A stretch of DNA of 64,000 bases, from the NCBI GenBank assembly GCA_030538255.1, contig JAUNUI010000008.1, forward strand, positions 22,833 to 86,832. Reading direction: 5' to 3'. Positions 55,459-63,407 of the stretch are shown one piece after another; within the stretch, counting starts at the first letter, position 1, and each line of letters begins with the position of its first letter. The notes under the pieces are model-generated. The model was not told the DNA's origin and did no database searches. It saw only the letters and a list, made by a program, of their open reading frames with translations. The stretch comes from Pelistega sp. GTDB lineage: Bacteria > Pseudomonadota > Gammaproteobacteria > Burkholderiales > Burkholderiaceae_B. Both the position numbers and the translations under genes were made by a program.

Positions 55459-56748
55459 ATGAAAGTATTAGTAATTGGTGGTGGTGGCCGTGAACATGCA
55501 ATTGCTTGGCGCGTCGCCCAATCACCACGTGTAGAACATGTCTTCGTCGCGCCTGGCAACGGTGGCACTGCCATCGACCCACGCCTACAGAACGTGGCCT
55601 TATCGAGCAATGAAGAACTTTTACAGTTTGCGCTTGATGAGGGTATTGCTTTGACCGTTGTTGGTCCTGAAGCACCGCTTGCCGCAGGTGTTGTAGACGC
55701 CTTCCGCGCTAAAGGTTTAAAGATTTTCGGTCCAACGCAAGCAGCAGCGCAATTAGAGAGCTCTAAAGATTACGCCAAAGCCTTTATGGTGCGTCATCAG
55801 ATTCCTACTGCCGCTTATGCCACCTTCACCGATGCTGAGCAAGCACATGCCTATATTGAACAACAAGGTGCTCCTATCGTGGTTAAGGCTGATGGCCTAG
55901 CCGCTGGCAAGGGCGTTGTGGTCGCCGAAACTCTCGAACAAGCGCATCAAGCCATTGATGATATGATTGGCGGCGCCAAGCTGGGTGCCGCAGGTGCTCG
56001 CGTCGTTATTGAAGGCTTTTTACAAGGTGAAGAAGCTAGCTTTATTGTCATGGTCGACGGTAAGAACGTCTTGCCCTTAGCGAGCAGTCAAGACCATAAA
56101 CGCCAACTCGATAATGACCAAGGACCGAATACTGGCGGTATGGGTGCTTATTCACCCGCGCCAATTGTGACGGATGCATTACATCAACGCATTATGCAAG
56201 AAGTCATCTATCCCACCGTGCAAGGTATGGCAGCTGATGGTATCGAATACACCGGTTTCTTATATGCTGGCCTGATGATTGATGATGGTGATGATGCCAC
56301 CCGCCCTATCAAGGTGCTTGAATTCAACTGCCGCATGGGTGACCCAGAAACCCAACCTATTATGATGCGTATCCGTAGCGATTATGTTGATGTCTTAGAG
56401 CAAGCTATTGATGGTCAACTTGACCAAGCGCAAATTGATTGGGATCCTCGCACCACATTAGGTGTTGTGATGGCCTCAGAGAATTACCCTGAATCACCAC
56501 GTACAGGCGACGAAATCACAGGAATACCAGCCAGTACCGCCGATTGCGTCACTTTCCATGCGGGCACCACACTTAAGGATAGTAAATTACTTACTAGCGG
56601 TGGCCGCGTATTATGCGTTACTGCCATTGGTGATACCGTAGAAATTGCACGTGACAATGCCTATCAGGCTGTTAAGCAAATTCAATTCCGTGGTCAACAA
56701 TATCGCACAGATATTGCTTGGCGCGCTTTGAAAGCACAGGACGCCTAG
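55459..56748 (+). CDS. purD: Phosphoribosylamine-glycine ligase
   Basis: ATP-grasp enzyme of the second step of purine synthesis (GARS). MKVLVIGGGGREHAIAWRV opens the N-domain; IVVKADGLAAGKGVVVAET, ASFIVMVDGKNVLPLASSQD and EFNCRMGDPETQPIMMRI are ATP-grasp and metal motifs. ATGs at 55453 and 55459: AAGG lies nine bases before 55459, which also gives the family start, so it is used (429 residues). Its TAG stop overlaps the nadD GTG by one base. Confidence 0.95.
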   Translation: MKVLVIGGGGREHAIAWRVAQSPRVEHVFVAPGNGGTAIDPRLQNVALSSNEELLQFALDEGIALTVVGPEAPLAAGVVDAFRAKGLKIFGPTQAAAQLESSKDYAKAFMVRHQIPTAAYATFTDAEQAHAYIEQQGAPIVVKADGLAAGKGVVVAETLEQAHQAIDDMIGGAKLGAAGARVVIEGFLQGEEASFIVMVDGKNVLPLASSQDHKRQLDNDQGPNTGGMGAYSPAPIVTDALHQRIMQEVIYPTVQGMAADGIEYTGFLYAGLMIDDGDDATRPIKVLEFNCRMGDPETQPIMMRIRSDYVDVLEQAIDGQLDQAQIDWDPRTTLGVVMASENYPESPRTGDEITGIPASTADCVTFHAGTTLKDSKLLTSGGRVLCVTAIGDTVEIARDNAYQAVKQIQFRGQQYRTDIAWRALKAQDA

Positions 56749-57374
56749 TGAGCGAGTGTAAGTTAAGCGCTGGCGCAAGAAAGATTGGGCTTTTTGGGGG
56801 GAGCTTTAATCCCATCCATAATGCCCACTTGCGCCTAGCCTTAAGTGCTTGGCAATTCTTAGACTTAGCCCAAGTACAATTATTACCTGCAGGTCAACCT
56901 TGGCAGAAAAAACCTCTCCAAGTCAGCGCTGAGAATCGCTTAGCCATGTTGCGTCTGGCCATACAAGACATGCCTCAGCTACGGATTAATACGATGGAAA
57001 TTGAGCGCGATGGGCCTACTTACACCATCGATACCTTAAAAAGCCTGCCACCAGACGCTAACTATTACTGGTTAATGGGTAGCGATCAATTAAATAATTT
57101 CTGTACCTGGAATGCTTGGCAAGAAATTCTGGATTACGTCCAATTAGTCGTGGTTCAACGCCCTGGCTATCAAGCTCAAGTGCCACCTGAATTAGAAGAC
57201 GAGTTAAGACACAAGAACGACCACTTAATTATGATGCCATTCGATGAGTTAGATATTTCATCGAGTGAAATCCGACAAAAACTCTCTTATAAGCAAGATG
57301 TGAGCACTCTAGTTCCTGCAGCAGTGCTAGACTATATCAAAGCGAGGGGCTTATACCAAAGCCACGAATCTTAA
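56748..57374 (+). CDS. nadD: Nicotinate-nucleotide adenylyltransferase
   Basis: Joins NaMN and ATP to deamido-NAD, in NAD synthesis. IGLFGGSFNPIHNAHLRLAL contains the GxFxPxHxxH nucleotidyltransferase motif; DELDISSSEIRQKL near the C-terminus is the ISSTxIR signature. GTG at 56748 overlaps the purD stop (TAGTG) and has AGGA seven bases upstream; the longer frame from TTG 56718 is rejected. 208 residues. The following rsfS-rlmH pair matches the common nadD-rsfS-rlmH order. Confidence 0.93.
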   Translation: MSECKLSAGARKIGLFGGSFNPIHNAHLRLALSAWQFLDLAQVQLLPAGQPWQKKPLQVSAENRLAMLRLAIQDMPQLRINTMEIERDGPTYTIDTLKSLPPDANYYWLMGSDQLNNFCTWNAWQEILDYVQLVVVQRPGYQAQVPPELEDELRHKNDHLIMMPFDELDISSSEIRQKLSYKQDVSTLVPAAVLDYIKARGLYQSHES

Positions 57375-57512
57375 GGAACAAGATTTTGCAGCAAATAGCA
57401 AGGAAGACTAAAATGGTAAGAACCTGCTAGAAGATTAAGACAGCTCATACGATACTAGTCATCCGCTGCTTGAAACAGACAAACTCATTAATACTGACTA
57501 CATTAAACAACT

Positions 57513-57923
57513 ATGAATATACAAAAACTGCAGAGACTTGTGATTGATGCTTTAGAAGATGTGAAAGCACAAGACATTAAAGTCTTTAACACCACACACT
57601 TAACCGGTTTATTTGACCGTGTGATTATTGCCAGCGGTCAATCGAATCGCCAAACTCGCTCACTCGCACGTAGCGTGATTGATGCGGTACGCGCACATGG
57701 TATTGAGATTGTGGCCCTTGAGGGCGAAGACAGTGGTGAATGGGTACTCTTGGATATCGGTGATATTGTGATTCACTGTATGCAACCAGCTATTCGTACC
57801 TACTACAATCTTGAAGCGATCTGGGGCGATAAACCTGTCCGTGTTAAACTCTTGCCCCAATCGACACAAGTACCCATGAGTGCACAGACTTACGATCCAC
57901 ACGACATCAGTGACGACGAGTGA
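57513..57923 (+). CDS. rsfS: Ribosomal silencing factor RsfS
   Basis: Binds L14 of the large subunit and blocks subunit joining during starvation. [52 protein letters not shown] and [14 protein letters not shown] are characteristic. 136 residues. It overlaps rlmH by 4 bases (GTGA). A 138-base gap to nadD has no clear promoter. Confidence 0.95.
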   Translation: MNIQKLQRLVIDALEDVKAQDIKVFNTTHLTGLFDRVIIASGQSNRQTRSLARSVIDAVRAHGIEIVALEGEDSGEWVLLDIGDIVIHCMQPAIRTYYNLEAIWGDKPVRVKLLPQSTQVPMSAQTYDPHDISDDE

Positions 57924-58390
57924 AACTAATTATTATTGCCGTTGGTTTACGCATGCCTGACTGGGTCGAGACGGCCTGGCAGGATTATGCTAAACGTATG
58001 CCAGCTGATTGTGCGATTGAACTTAAAGAAGTTAAACCAGAACCTCGCACCAGTGGTAAGACACCTGCTCAGATGATGCAGGCTGAAGCTAAGCGAATTG
58101 AAGCCGCCATCCCAGCCAATGCACTGACTATTGTCTTAGATGAGCGTGGCAAGGACATCACGACCATGCAATTAGCCAAGACGATGCAGACCTGGCGTGA
58201 TAGTGGTCAAGATGTAGCCATTCTGATTGGTGGGCCTGATGGTTTAGATGCAGAGCTCAAAAATCGCTATCCAAATAAGTTACGCTTGTCTTCCTTAACC
58301 CTGCCCCACCCTATGGTTCGCGTACTGCTTGCTGAGCAACTATATCGTGCGTGGGCGATTACAGTGAGTCACCCTTATCATCGTGCTTAA
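57920..58390 (+). CDS. rlmH: 23S rRNA pseudouridine-1915 N3-methyltransferase
   Basis: SPOUT-family methyltransferase acting on assembled 70S ribosomes. [58 protein letters not shown] and [20 protein letters not shown], ending in the HPYHRA tail, match RlmH fully. GTG start inside the rsfS stop. 156 residues. The stop codon region seeds a 23-bp repeat downstream. Confidence 0.96.
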   Translation: MKLIIIAVGLRMPDWVETAWQDYAKRMPADCAIELKEVKPEPRTSGKTPAQMMQAEAKRIEAAIPANALTIVLDERGKDITTMQLAKTMQTWRDSGQDVAILIGGPDGLDAELKNRYPNKLRLSSLTLPHPMVRVLLAEQLYRAWAITVSHPYHRA

Positions 58391-58477
58391 GTAAACTCAC
58401 TGGTCGCACTTAAGTAAACTCAATAACTCCACTTAAGTAAACTCAATAATTGCACTTAAATAAACCCCAACACCATT
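58386..58477. repeat. 23-bp tandem repeat starting at the rlmH stop
   Basis: Four units, each starting cttaagtaaactca or a variant (58386-58408, 58409-58431, 58432-58454, 58455-58477). The first contains the TAA stop of rlmH, so the array apparently grew from the gene's end. Confidence 0.9.
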
Positions 58478-58491
58478 AAGATCTCTTCATT

Positions 58492-59115
58492 ATGAACGCA
58501 TCTTCTCCCTCCACCGCGCTGCCTAATTTTCCATTAATTTATCTCGCCTCAGCCAGTCCTCGTCGCCATGAGTTACTAAAGCAAATTAATGTAGAGCATG
58601 AGATTTTACGACTACCCGAAGTCGATGGGGAAGATGAACCGCGCTTGGACAATGAGCCTGCAGCTGATTATGTCAAGCGAACAGCACTGGAAAAAGCCCA
58701 ACGTGCAATGCAATACATCACCGAACAAGAACTCTTAAAGCGCCCTATTCTCAGTGCTGACACCGCGGTCATATACGAAAATCTAGTACTTGGTAAACCA
58801 CAAGATGAGATCGATGTGGCACAAACACTCTCATTACTTTCAGGTAAACAACACGAAGTGCATACGGCTATTGTCTTAGCCCATCATGGCGAGTTTTACC
58901 AGGATGTATGCATCAGTAAAGTTTATATGCGCAATATTACCGCACGAGAAATCGCTATGTATGTGGCTAGCGGTCAAGCTCAAGGCAAGGCAGGCGCTTA
59001 TGCTATTCAAGGCTTGGCATCAATTTTTATTGAGAAGATTGAAGGCAGTTATAGCGGAATTATGGGCTTGCCGCTATTTGAAACCTGGCGGCTGTTGCAG
59101 CAACTTCTGAAGTAA
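58492..59115 (+). CDS. maf: Maf-family nucleotide pyrophosphatase (dTTP/UTP type)
   Basis: House-cleaning pyrophosphatase that hydrolyses non-canonical nucleotides or dTTP/UTP. YLASASPRRHELLKQI is the conserved start; ILSADTAVIYENLVLGKP has the catalytic Asp and Lys; QGKAGAYAIQGLASIFIEKI and GIMGLPLF are the family C-terminal motifs. The GxAGxYAIQG form suggests the YhdE class. 207 residues. Confidence 0.9.
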   Translation: MNASSPSTALPNFPLIYLASASPRRHELLKQINVEHEILRLPEVDGEDEPRLDNEPAADYVKRTALEKAQRAMQYITEQELLKRPILSADTAVIYENLVLGKPQDEIDVAQTLSLLSGKQHEVHTAIVLAHHGEFYQDVCISKVYMRNITAREIAMYVASGQAQGKAGAYAIQGLASIFIEKIEGSYSGIMGLPLFETWRLLQQLLK

Positions 59116-59126
59116 ATGTAGACTGG

Positions 59127-59227
59127 CTCTTAAAGTACTAGGCACAACAAGAGATTTCAATCTAGATAAACTCTTAAAGCACTAGGCACAACAAGAGATT
59201 TCAATCTAAATAGGCTCTTTAAACACC
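59127..59227. repeat. 44-bp tandem repeat after maf
   Basis: Two nearly identical 44-base units (59127-59170, 59171-59214) beginning ctcttaaagyactaggcaca, and the first 13 bases of a third (59215-59227). It starts 12 bases after the maf stop. Confidence 0.92.
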
Positions 59228-59229
59228 AA

Positions 59230-59256
59230 GGGCGTACATTTTTTATATGCACGCCC
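59230..59256. terminator. Candidate terminator between maf and maiA
   Basis: GGGCGT (59230-59235) pairs with ACGCCC (59251-59256), extended inward by CAT/ATG after a mismatch. No good T-tract on either strand, so only a candidate for the convergent genes. Confidence 0.4.
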
Positions 59257-59335
59257 ATTGCTCTATTGCTTTAGAGTTAAAACAAGAAAATAAGGAAGAA
59301 CATTTCTCTCATTACCCTGCCTTACATTTCTCTCA

Positions 59336-59977
59336 TTACTCCGCATCACTTTGGTTCTCAGGCATGGCACGAATAAAGGCCTCTTCCTTGCGGCACGCCT
59401 CTTCAATACGTGCAATGGTGCGCCATTGCTTTACATCCAAACCAAATCGGTGCGCATTAAGAATCTGTGGAAACAGGTAAACATCAGCCATCGTCGGTGT
59501 GTCACCATGACAGAAAATACCGGTGTCTGGACTTGAGGCTAATAATTTCTCTAGAGCATCAAAACCAGTCTTAATCCAATGAGCAGCCCAAGTTTTCGTT
59601 CCTTCATCATCAATCTTGAAATTATGCTCCAGGTACTGCATCACCCGTAAGTTTTGTAATGGATGAATATCACAAGCCACCATCTGCGCAATCGCACGTA
59701 CACGTGCACGACCCGCATAGGTGCTTGGTAAAATCGCTGGCTCTGGATAGCGATCCTCTAAATACTCAATAATCGCTAGAGACTGACCCACACTCACCAT
59801 ATCGTCCACATAGAATGGCACCATGGACATTGGATTTAGCTTGAGATATTCTTCAGTTTTATGCTGACCTTTACGTAGATGTACGGACACCGTATCATAC
59901 GAAATTTTCTTAAGATTTAAAGCAATGCGCACGCGAAATGCCGCTGAACTACGAAAAAAGCCATACAGCGTAGCCAT
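59336..59977 (-). CDS. maiA: Maleylacetoacetate isomerase / zeta-class glutathione S-transferase
   Basis: Glutathione-dependent isomerase of the tyrosine degradation type, or a related GST. FFRSSAAFRVRIALNLKKI is the zeta-class motif SSxxSxRVRIAL (second Ser replaced by Ala); GQSLAIIEYLEDRYPEPAIL binds glutathione; CDIHPLQNLRVMQYLE and DTPTMADVYLFPQILNAHRF are zeta-class helices. 213 residues. No fumarylacetoacetase or homogentisate dioxygenase is nearby, so the actual substrate is open. Confidence 0.85.
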   Translation of the reverse strand: MATLYGFFRSSAAFRVRIALNLKKISYDTVSVHLRKGQHKTEEYLKLNPMSMVPFYVDDMVSVGQSLAIIEYLEDRYPEPAILPSTYAGRARVRAIAQMVACDIHPLQNLRVMQYLEHNFKIDDEGTKTWAAHWIKTGFDALEKLLASSPDTGIFCHGDTPTMADVYLFPQILNAHRFGLDVKQWRTIARIEEACRKEEAFIRAMPENQSDAE

Positions 59978-60020
59978 TAACGTCTCCTCCTTATCAGATT
60001 TAATATAAACTTATTCGTGC

Positions 60021-60962
60021 TTAAACTTTGCGCGAAAGTTCTTTGGGAAGAGGAAAAGAAACATTCTCTTCAATACCCGCAACTTTACGCACAGATAAAG
60101 CGCCCAATTCTTTGAGTCGTTGGATCACATCTTGAACGAGAACTTCAGGCGCTGAAGCACCAGCCGTGATACCAATCGTTTGTTTACCCTCTAGCCACTT
60201 TGGCTCAATCGACTCTGGACCATCAATCAAGTATGAAGGGCAATCTAAACGCTCGGCAACTTCACGCAGACGATTAGAGTTTGAACTATTCACGCTACCC
60301 ACGACAAAAAAGATATCGCAATTAGGTGCCATCATCTTAACTGCATCTTGGCGATTCTGAGTGGCATAGCAGATATCACTTTTCTTGGGCGCAACAATAT
60401 TCGGAAAGCGACTCTTTAAGGCTTGCGTAACCATGGCAGCATCATCAACTGACAAGGTAGTTTGTGTCACGAAGGCCAAGTTCTCAGGGTTCTCAACCTG
60501 GAGTTGTTCAACATCTTCAGGGGTCTCAACCAAGTACATGCGACCGCGCGCTTGACCAAGTGTGCCTTCAACTTCTGGGTGACCACGATGACCAATCATG
60601 ACAATTTCATGACCTGCATCATGCATCTTCTTGACTTCAATATGCACCTTAGTCACGAGTGGACAGGTTGCATCAAAGACTTTCAAACCACGCTCTTCAG
60701 CCTCTTGACGCACAGCTAAAGAAACACCATGCGCAGAGAACACGACAATTGAGCCTGTCGGCGCTTGGTCTAGTTCATCAATAAAGACGGCGCCCTTATC
60801 ACGTAAGGATTGAACGACAAAGCGGTTATGCACAATCTCATGACGCACATAAATCGGCGCACCATGAATTTCTAAGGCACGTTCAACAATATCAATCGCG
60901 CGGTCAACGCCAGCACAAAAACCACGAGGTTCCGCTAAAAGAATTTGTGCATCTGTACTCAT
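60021..60962 (-). CDS. ispH: 4-hydroxy-3-methylbut-2-enyl diphosphate reductase
   Basis: Last enzyme of the MEP isoprenoid pathway, making IPP and DMAPP. The iron-sulfur ligand cysteines are in [14 protein letters not shown] (Cys near 16), [12 protein letters not shown] and the third in [29 protein letters not shown] and [17 protein letters not shown] complete it. 313 residues. The ATG overlaps the fkpB stop by one base (TAATG), the usual fkpB-ispH coupling. Confidence 0.97.
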   Translation of the reverse strand: MSTDAQILLAEPRGFCAGVDRAIDIVERALEIHGAPIYVRHEIVHNRFVVQSLRDKGAVFIDELDQAPTGSIVVFSAHGVSLAVRQEAEERGLKVFDATCPLVTKVHIEVKKMHDAGHEIVMIGHRGHPEVEGTLGQARGRMYLVETPEDVEQLQVENPENLAFVTQTTLSVDDAAMVTQALKSRFPNIVAPKKSDICYATQNRQDAVKMMAPNCDIFFVVGSVNSSNSNRLREVAERLDCPSYLIDGPESIEPKWLEGKQTIGITAGASAPEVLVQDVIQRLKELGALSVRKVAGIEENVSFPLPKELSRKV

Positions 60963-61417
60963 TACAACACCCCAATAATTGAAACTTCAACCTTCAAATC
61001 AACACCGGCGAGTGGATGATTAAAGTCAAATACCGCCTTATCACCCTCATAGTATTTAAACAAGCCAGAGAATTTGCCTCCATTGGGCGCCGTAAATTCC
61101 ACCAAATCATTCTCATTAAATTCAGTCGTTTCACCTGCATTCTCCGCCAACATCTCGCGTGTGATGGCTTGCAATAAATCTGGATTTCGTTCACCGAAAG
61201 CATCGGACGCTACTAGCTCATAGCTGAACTCATCACCCTCACTACGACCCAACAAAGGTTGTTCTAAAGACTCTGGCCACTGACCCGTACCTAATTGCAA
61301 GGTACCAGGACGACCATCATAGGTATCAATAAATACATTTCCCTTGCCTTCACCTGAATTTAAGGTGATGCGGTAGTTCAGGGTTAAGTAGGAATGCGGA
61401 AGGACAATTTTATTCAC
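60962..61417 (-). CDS. fkpB: FKBP-type peptidyl-prolyl isomerase FkpB/SlyD-like
   Basis: Cytoplasmic prolyl isomerase. [20 protein letters not shown] opens the FKBP domain; [20 protein letters not shown] and [13 protein letters not shown] flank the flap, [18 protein letters not shown] is the C-terminal FKBP strand. There is no His/Cys-rich metal tail, so it is FkpB rather than SlyD. 151 residues, GTG start. Divergent from radC across a 76-base gap. Confidence 0.93.
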   Translation of the reverse strand: MNKIVLPHSYLTLNYRITLNSGEGKGNVFIDTYDGRPGTLQLGTGQWPESLEQPLLGRSEGDEFSYELVASDAFGERNPDLLQAITREMLAENAGETTEFNENDLVEFTAPNGGKFSGLFKYYEGDKAVFDFNHPLAGVDLKVEVSIIGVL

Positions 61418-61493
61418 TTTGCTATATTTTCCATGAAAAATCGCACATGCTTATACGTACGACAAACAAACTTAAAAGGCTATTTTACCGATT

Positions 61494-62210
61494 ATGCAAC
61501 TACTTCGCTCAGATTCACGCCAAGACCGCTCAAGAGAGCGCCTAATTTCCGACTCAGGACAGGAACTTCCACGCGAGCGACTGATTCAACACGGCCCTCA
61601 AGTCCTTACAACCGCTGAACTTCTCGCGATTATTCTTGGTACAGGTCCCAGAGGCGATAATGTGGTGAATTTTACCACTCAACTGCTTAAACACTTTGGT
61701 AGTTTACGTGCTTTACTCAGTGCTAGCCCGCAAGAACTTACCCAAATTAGGGGCTTAGGCATCGCTAAAAGTAGCCAGATCATGGCTTTGCACGAGTTAG
61801 CCATTCGGTCATTGGAGGAACAACTGCGTCAAAATAATGTCCTAAACCAGTCTCATCTGGTCAAAAAATATTGCGCAAGACAGTTGGGACACCATACGAT
61901 TGAATACTGCCACGCCCTCTTCTTGGACAAAAGCTACCGACTTCTCCATACCGAAGTCGTAGCCAAGGGCACGATTGACCAAGCCTCAGTCTATCCACGA
62001 GAAATCGTGAAGGCAGCACTGAAACACCATGCAAGCCATGTCATCTTGGCGCACAACCACCCCTCGGGCTCCTTAAGCCCAAGTGCAGCTGACATTAACT
62101 TAACAGAGCATCTAAAAAATGCCTTATCGCTAGTCGATATTCAACTTATCGACCATTTAATTGTTGCTGCTGGCAAAGCCGTCTCATTAGCGGAGATGGG
62201 ACATATGTGA
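61494..62210 (+). CDS. radC: RadC/JAB-domain protein
   Basis: Family protein with a helix-hairpin-helix and a C-terminal JAB metalloprotease-like domain. LPRERLIQHGPQVLTTAELL and LSASPQELTQIRGLGIAKSS are the N-domain; VILAHNHPSGSLSPSAADI is the HxH..D (JAMM) metal site; IQLIDHLIVAAG follows. The role in repair is doubtful in general. Residues 6-18 (SDSRQDRSRERLI) and 19-31 (SDSGQELPRERLI) are a tandem duplication of the normal start. 238 residues. Confidence 0.94.
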   Translation: MQLLRSDSRQDRSRERLISDSGQELPRERLIQHGPQVLTTAELLAIILGTGPRGDNVVNFTTQLLKHFGSLRALLSASPQELTQIRGLGIAKSSQIMALHELAIRSLEEQLRQNNVLNQSHLVKKYCARQLGHHTIEYCHALFLDKSYRLLHTEVVAKGTIDQASVYPREIVKAALKHHASHVILAHNHPSGSLSPSAADINLTEHLKNALSLVDIQLIDHLIVAAGKAVSLAEMGHM

Positions 62211-62432
62211 TACAAGACCCTAGCAATACGGTAATGGCTTGATTAATTAAAAATGAAGTTTTAGGGGACAACTCGCTCTATGTGAAGTTTAGTCAAGCGC
62301 CATAATCCTGATTAAATTGTCACTTTAAGTACAGTTATAATGTCATTAATTTGGTAAATCTATACAATAGTTGGCAATAAGCTTATATAAAGCTTTTCTC
62401 CTTATATTTATTCCTCACATAAAGCGAACAAT

Positions 62433-62753
62433 ATGCGTAGCAATGTAACAATAATTTTTAGTCCGAATGAGCAACTTGTTTACGATAGCGTAATCCCAGC
62501 TGAGAACGTTAATCCTGAAGAAGCACGCAAGTGGTTAATTGACAAGTGGACCGAGCTCGAATGCGAACCTATCCGCCAAAGCGGTAAGGTACTCCTATTG
62601 GACCGTATCCTAGGGATTGCCGATCAAATTGGTTATACCTGGATGAAAGACCACCCAGAGAGATCCGCTGAATTTGCTGAGAAGTGCTCTATTGCCTTGG
62701 ATTCTGAAATCGTTAAGATTGATCTTCCTGGCGGCTCAATCACATCAGCTTAA
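62433..62753 (+). CDS. Hypothetical small protein
   Basis: Not recognised. 106 residues, no signal or membrane helix, mixed alpha/beta by eye: VTIIFSPNEQLVYDSVIP, EEARKWLIDKWTELECEPIR, GKVLLLDRILGIADQIGYTW, EKCSIALDSEIVKIDLPGG. A perfect -10 box TATAAT lies at 62336-62341 with a weak -35. Codon use is like its neighbours. Single gene between radC and rpmE2; likely a real, lineage-conserved cytoplasmic protein. Confidence 0.7.
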   Translation: MRSNVTIIFSPNEQLVYDSVIPAENVNPEEARKWLIDKWTELECEPIRQSGKVLLLDRILGIADQIGYTWMKDHPERSAEFAEKCSIALDSEIVKIDLPGGSITSA

Positions 62754-62937
62754 TTGTTGCCCTCATACAACTGAATCATAACTTTTTGGCTTAAGACGCT
62801 TTTTTTCTAAAATAAACCCATAGAAAACTTAACCTTAAGTCAAATTTACGTTAAAATGCTGGATTCAATCTTGGACACGTTGCTCATCATAAATTGATGT
62901 GAGCTGGCGACCCGTTATACCTTTAAGGAAAAATCAA

Positions 62938-63198
62938 ATGAAAGAAGGCATTCACCCAGAATACCGTGATGTTGTGTTCTTAGACCAACAAACAGGCAAT
63001 AACTTCATTATTCGCTCTACAGTGAATACACGCGAAACAACAGAGATCGACGGTAAAACATACCCATTGTTTAAATGTGACGTGACTTCTGAGTCTCATC
63101 CTTTCTACACTGGCGCACAAACACGTATCGTTGAAACTGGTCGCGTTGAGAAATTCCGCGCCCGTTTTGCTCGCACTACTGGTGCCATCAAGAAGTAA
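62938..63198 (+). CDS. rpmE2: Ribosomal protein L31 type B
   Basis: Large-subunit protein L31, zinc-independent (C-) form: [20 protein letters not shown], then [20 protein letters not shown] with only one Cys of the zinc ribbon, and [16 protein letters not shown] 62938 has AAGGA nine bases upstream; the upstream in-frame start at 62899 is rejected. 86 residues. In some bacteria the C- form is repressed by Zur when zinc is plentiful; I see no clear Zur box here. Confidence 0.95.
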   Translation: MKEGIHPEYRDVVFLDQQTGNNFIIRSTVNTRETTEIDGKTYPLFKCDVTSESHPFYTGAQTRIVETGRVEKFRARFARTTGAIKK

Positions 63199-63245
63199 GC
63201 CAATTCCTGTGGCACACTTTAGTGCCAATTCAATTGCGCAAAGAG

Positions 63246-63279
63246 AAAGCAGCCTTTATGATGTAAAGGCTGCTTTTTT
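63246..63279 (+). terminator. Terminator of rpmE2
   Basis: AAAGCAGCCTTTA (63246-63258) pairs perfectly with TAAAGGCTGCTTT (63264-63276), followed by T to 63279. Confidence 0.93.
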
Positions 63280-63295
63280 GTGCTTTAATACTAGC

Positions 63296-63363
63296 TTGAC
63301 ACGTCAAAACTAGCTTTCGTTATAATGCTCGCCTAATGCATTAAAGCTAGCATGCAATATAAT
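63296..63363 (+). promoter_or_regulatory. Promoter region with duplicated -10 segment
   Basis: TTGACA (63296-63301) and TATAAT (63321-63326) are separated by 19 bases. TATAATGCTC recurs at 63358-63367, so the -10 and what follows appear duplicated with a 37-base period (TATAATGCTCgccTAAT and TATAATGCTCactTAAT). The second -10 lacks a good -35. Probably drives the glycosyltransferase gene at 63408. Confidence 0.65.
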
Positions 63364-63407
63364 GCTCACTTAATACTTTAACAAACCTTTAAATCTATTC
63401 ATCCGCC

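Noticed and set aside
62899-62937. Upstream in-frame start for L31 (13 extra residues)
   Set aside because: The ATG at 62938 has a good ribosome-binding site and gives the invariant L31 start.
62754-62937. Zur box ahead of rpmE2
   Set aside because: Zur control of the C- form of L31 is known elsewhere, but no palindromic GTTATA-type site could be found here.
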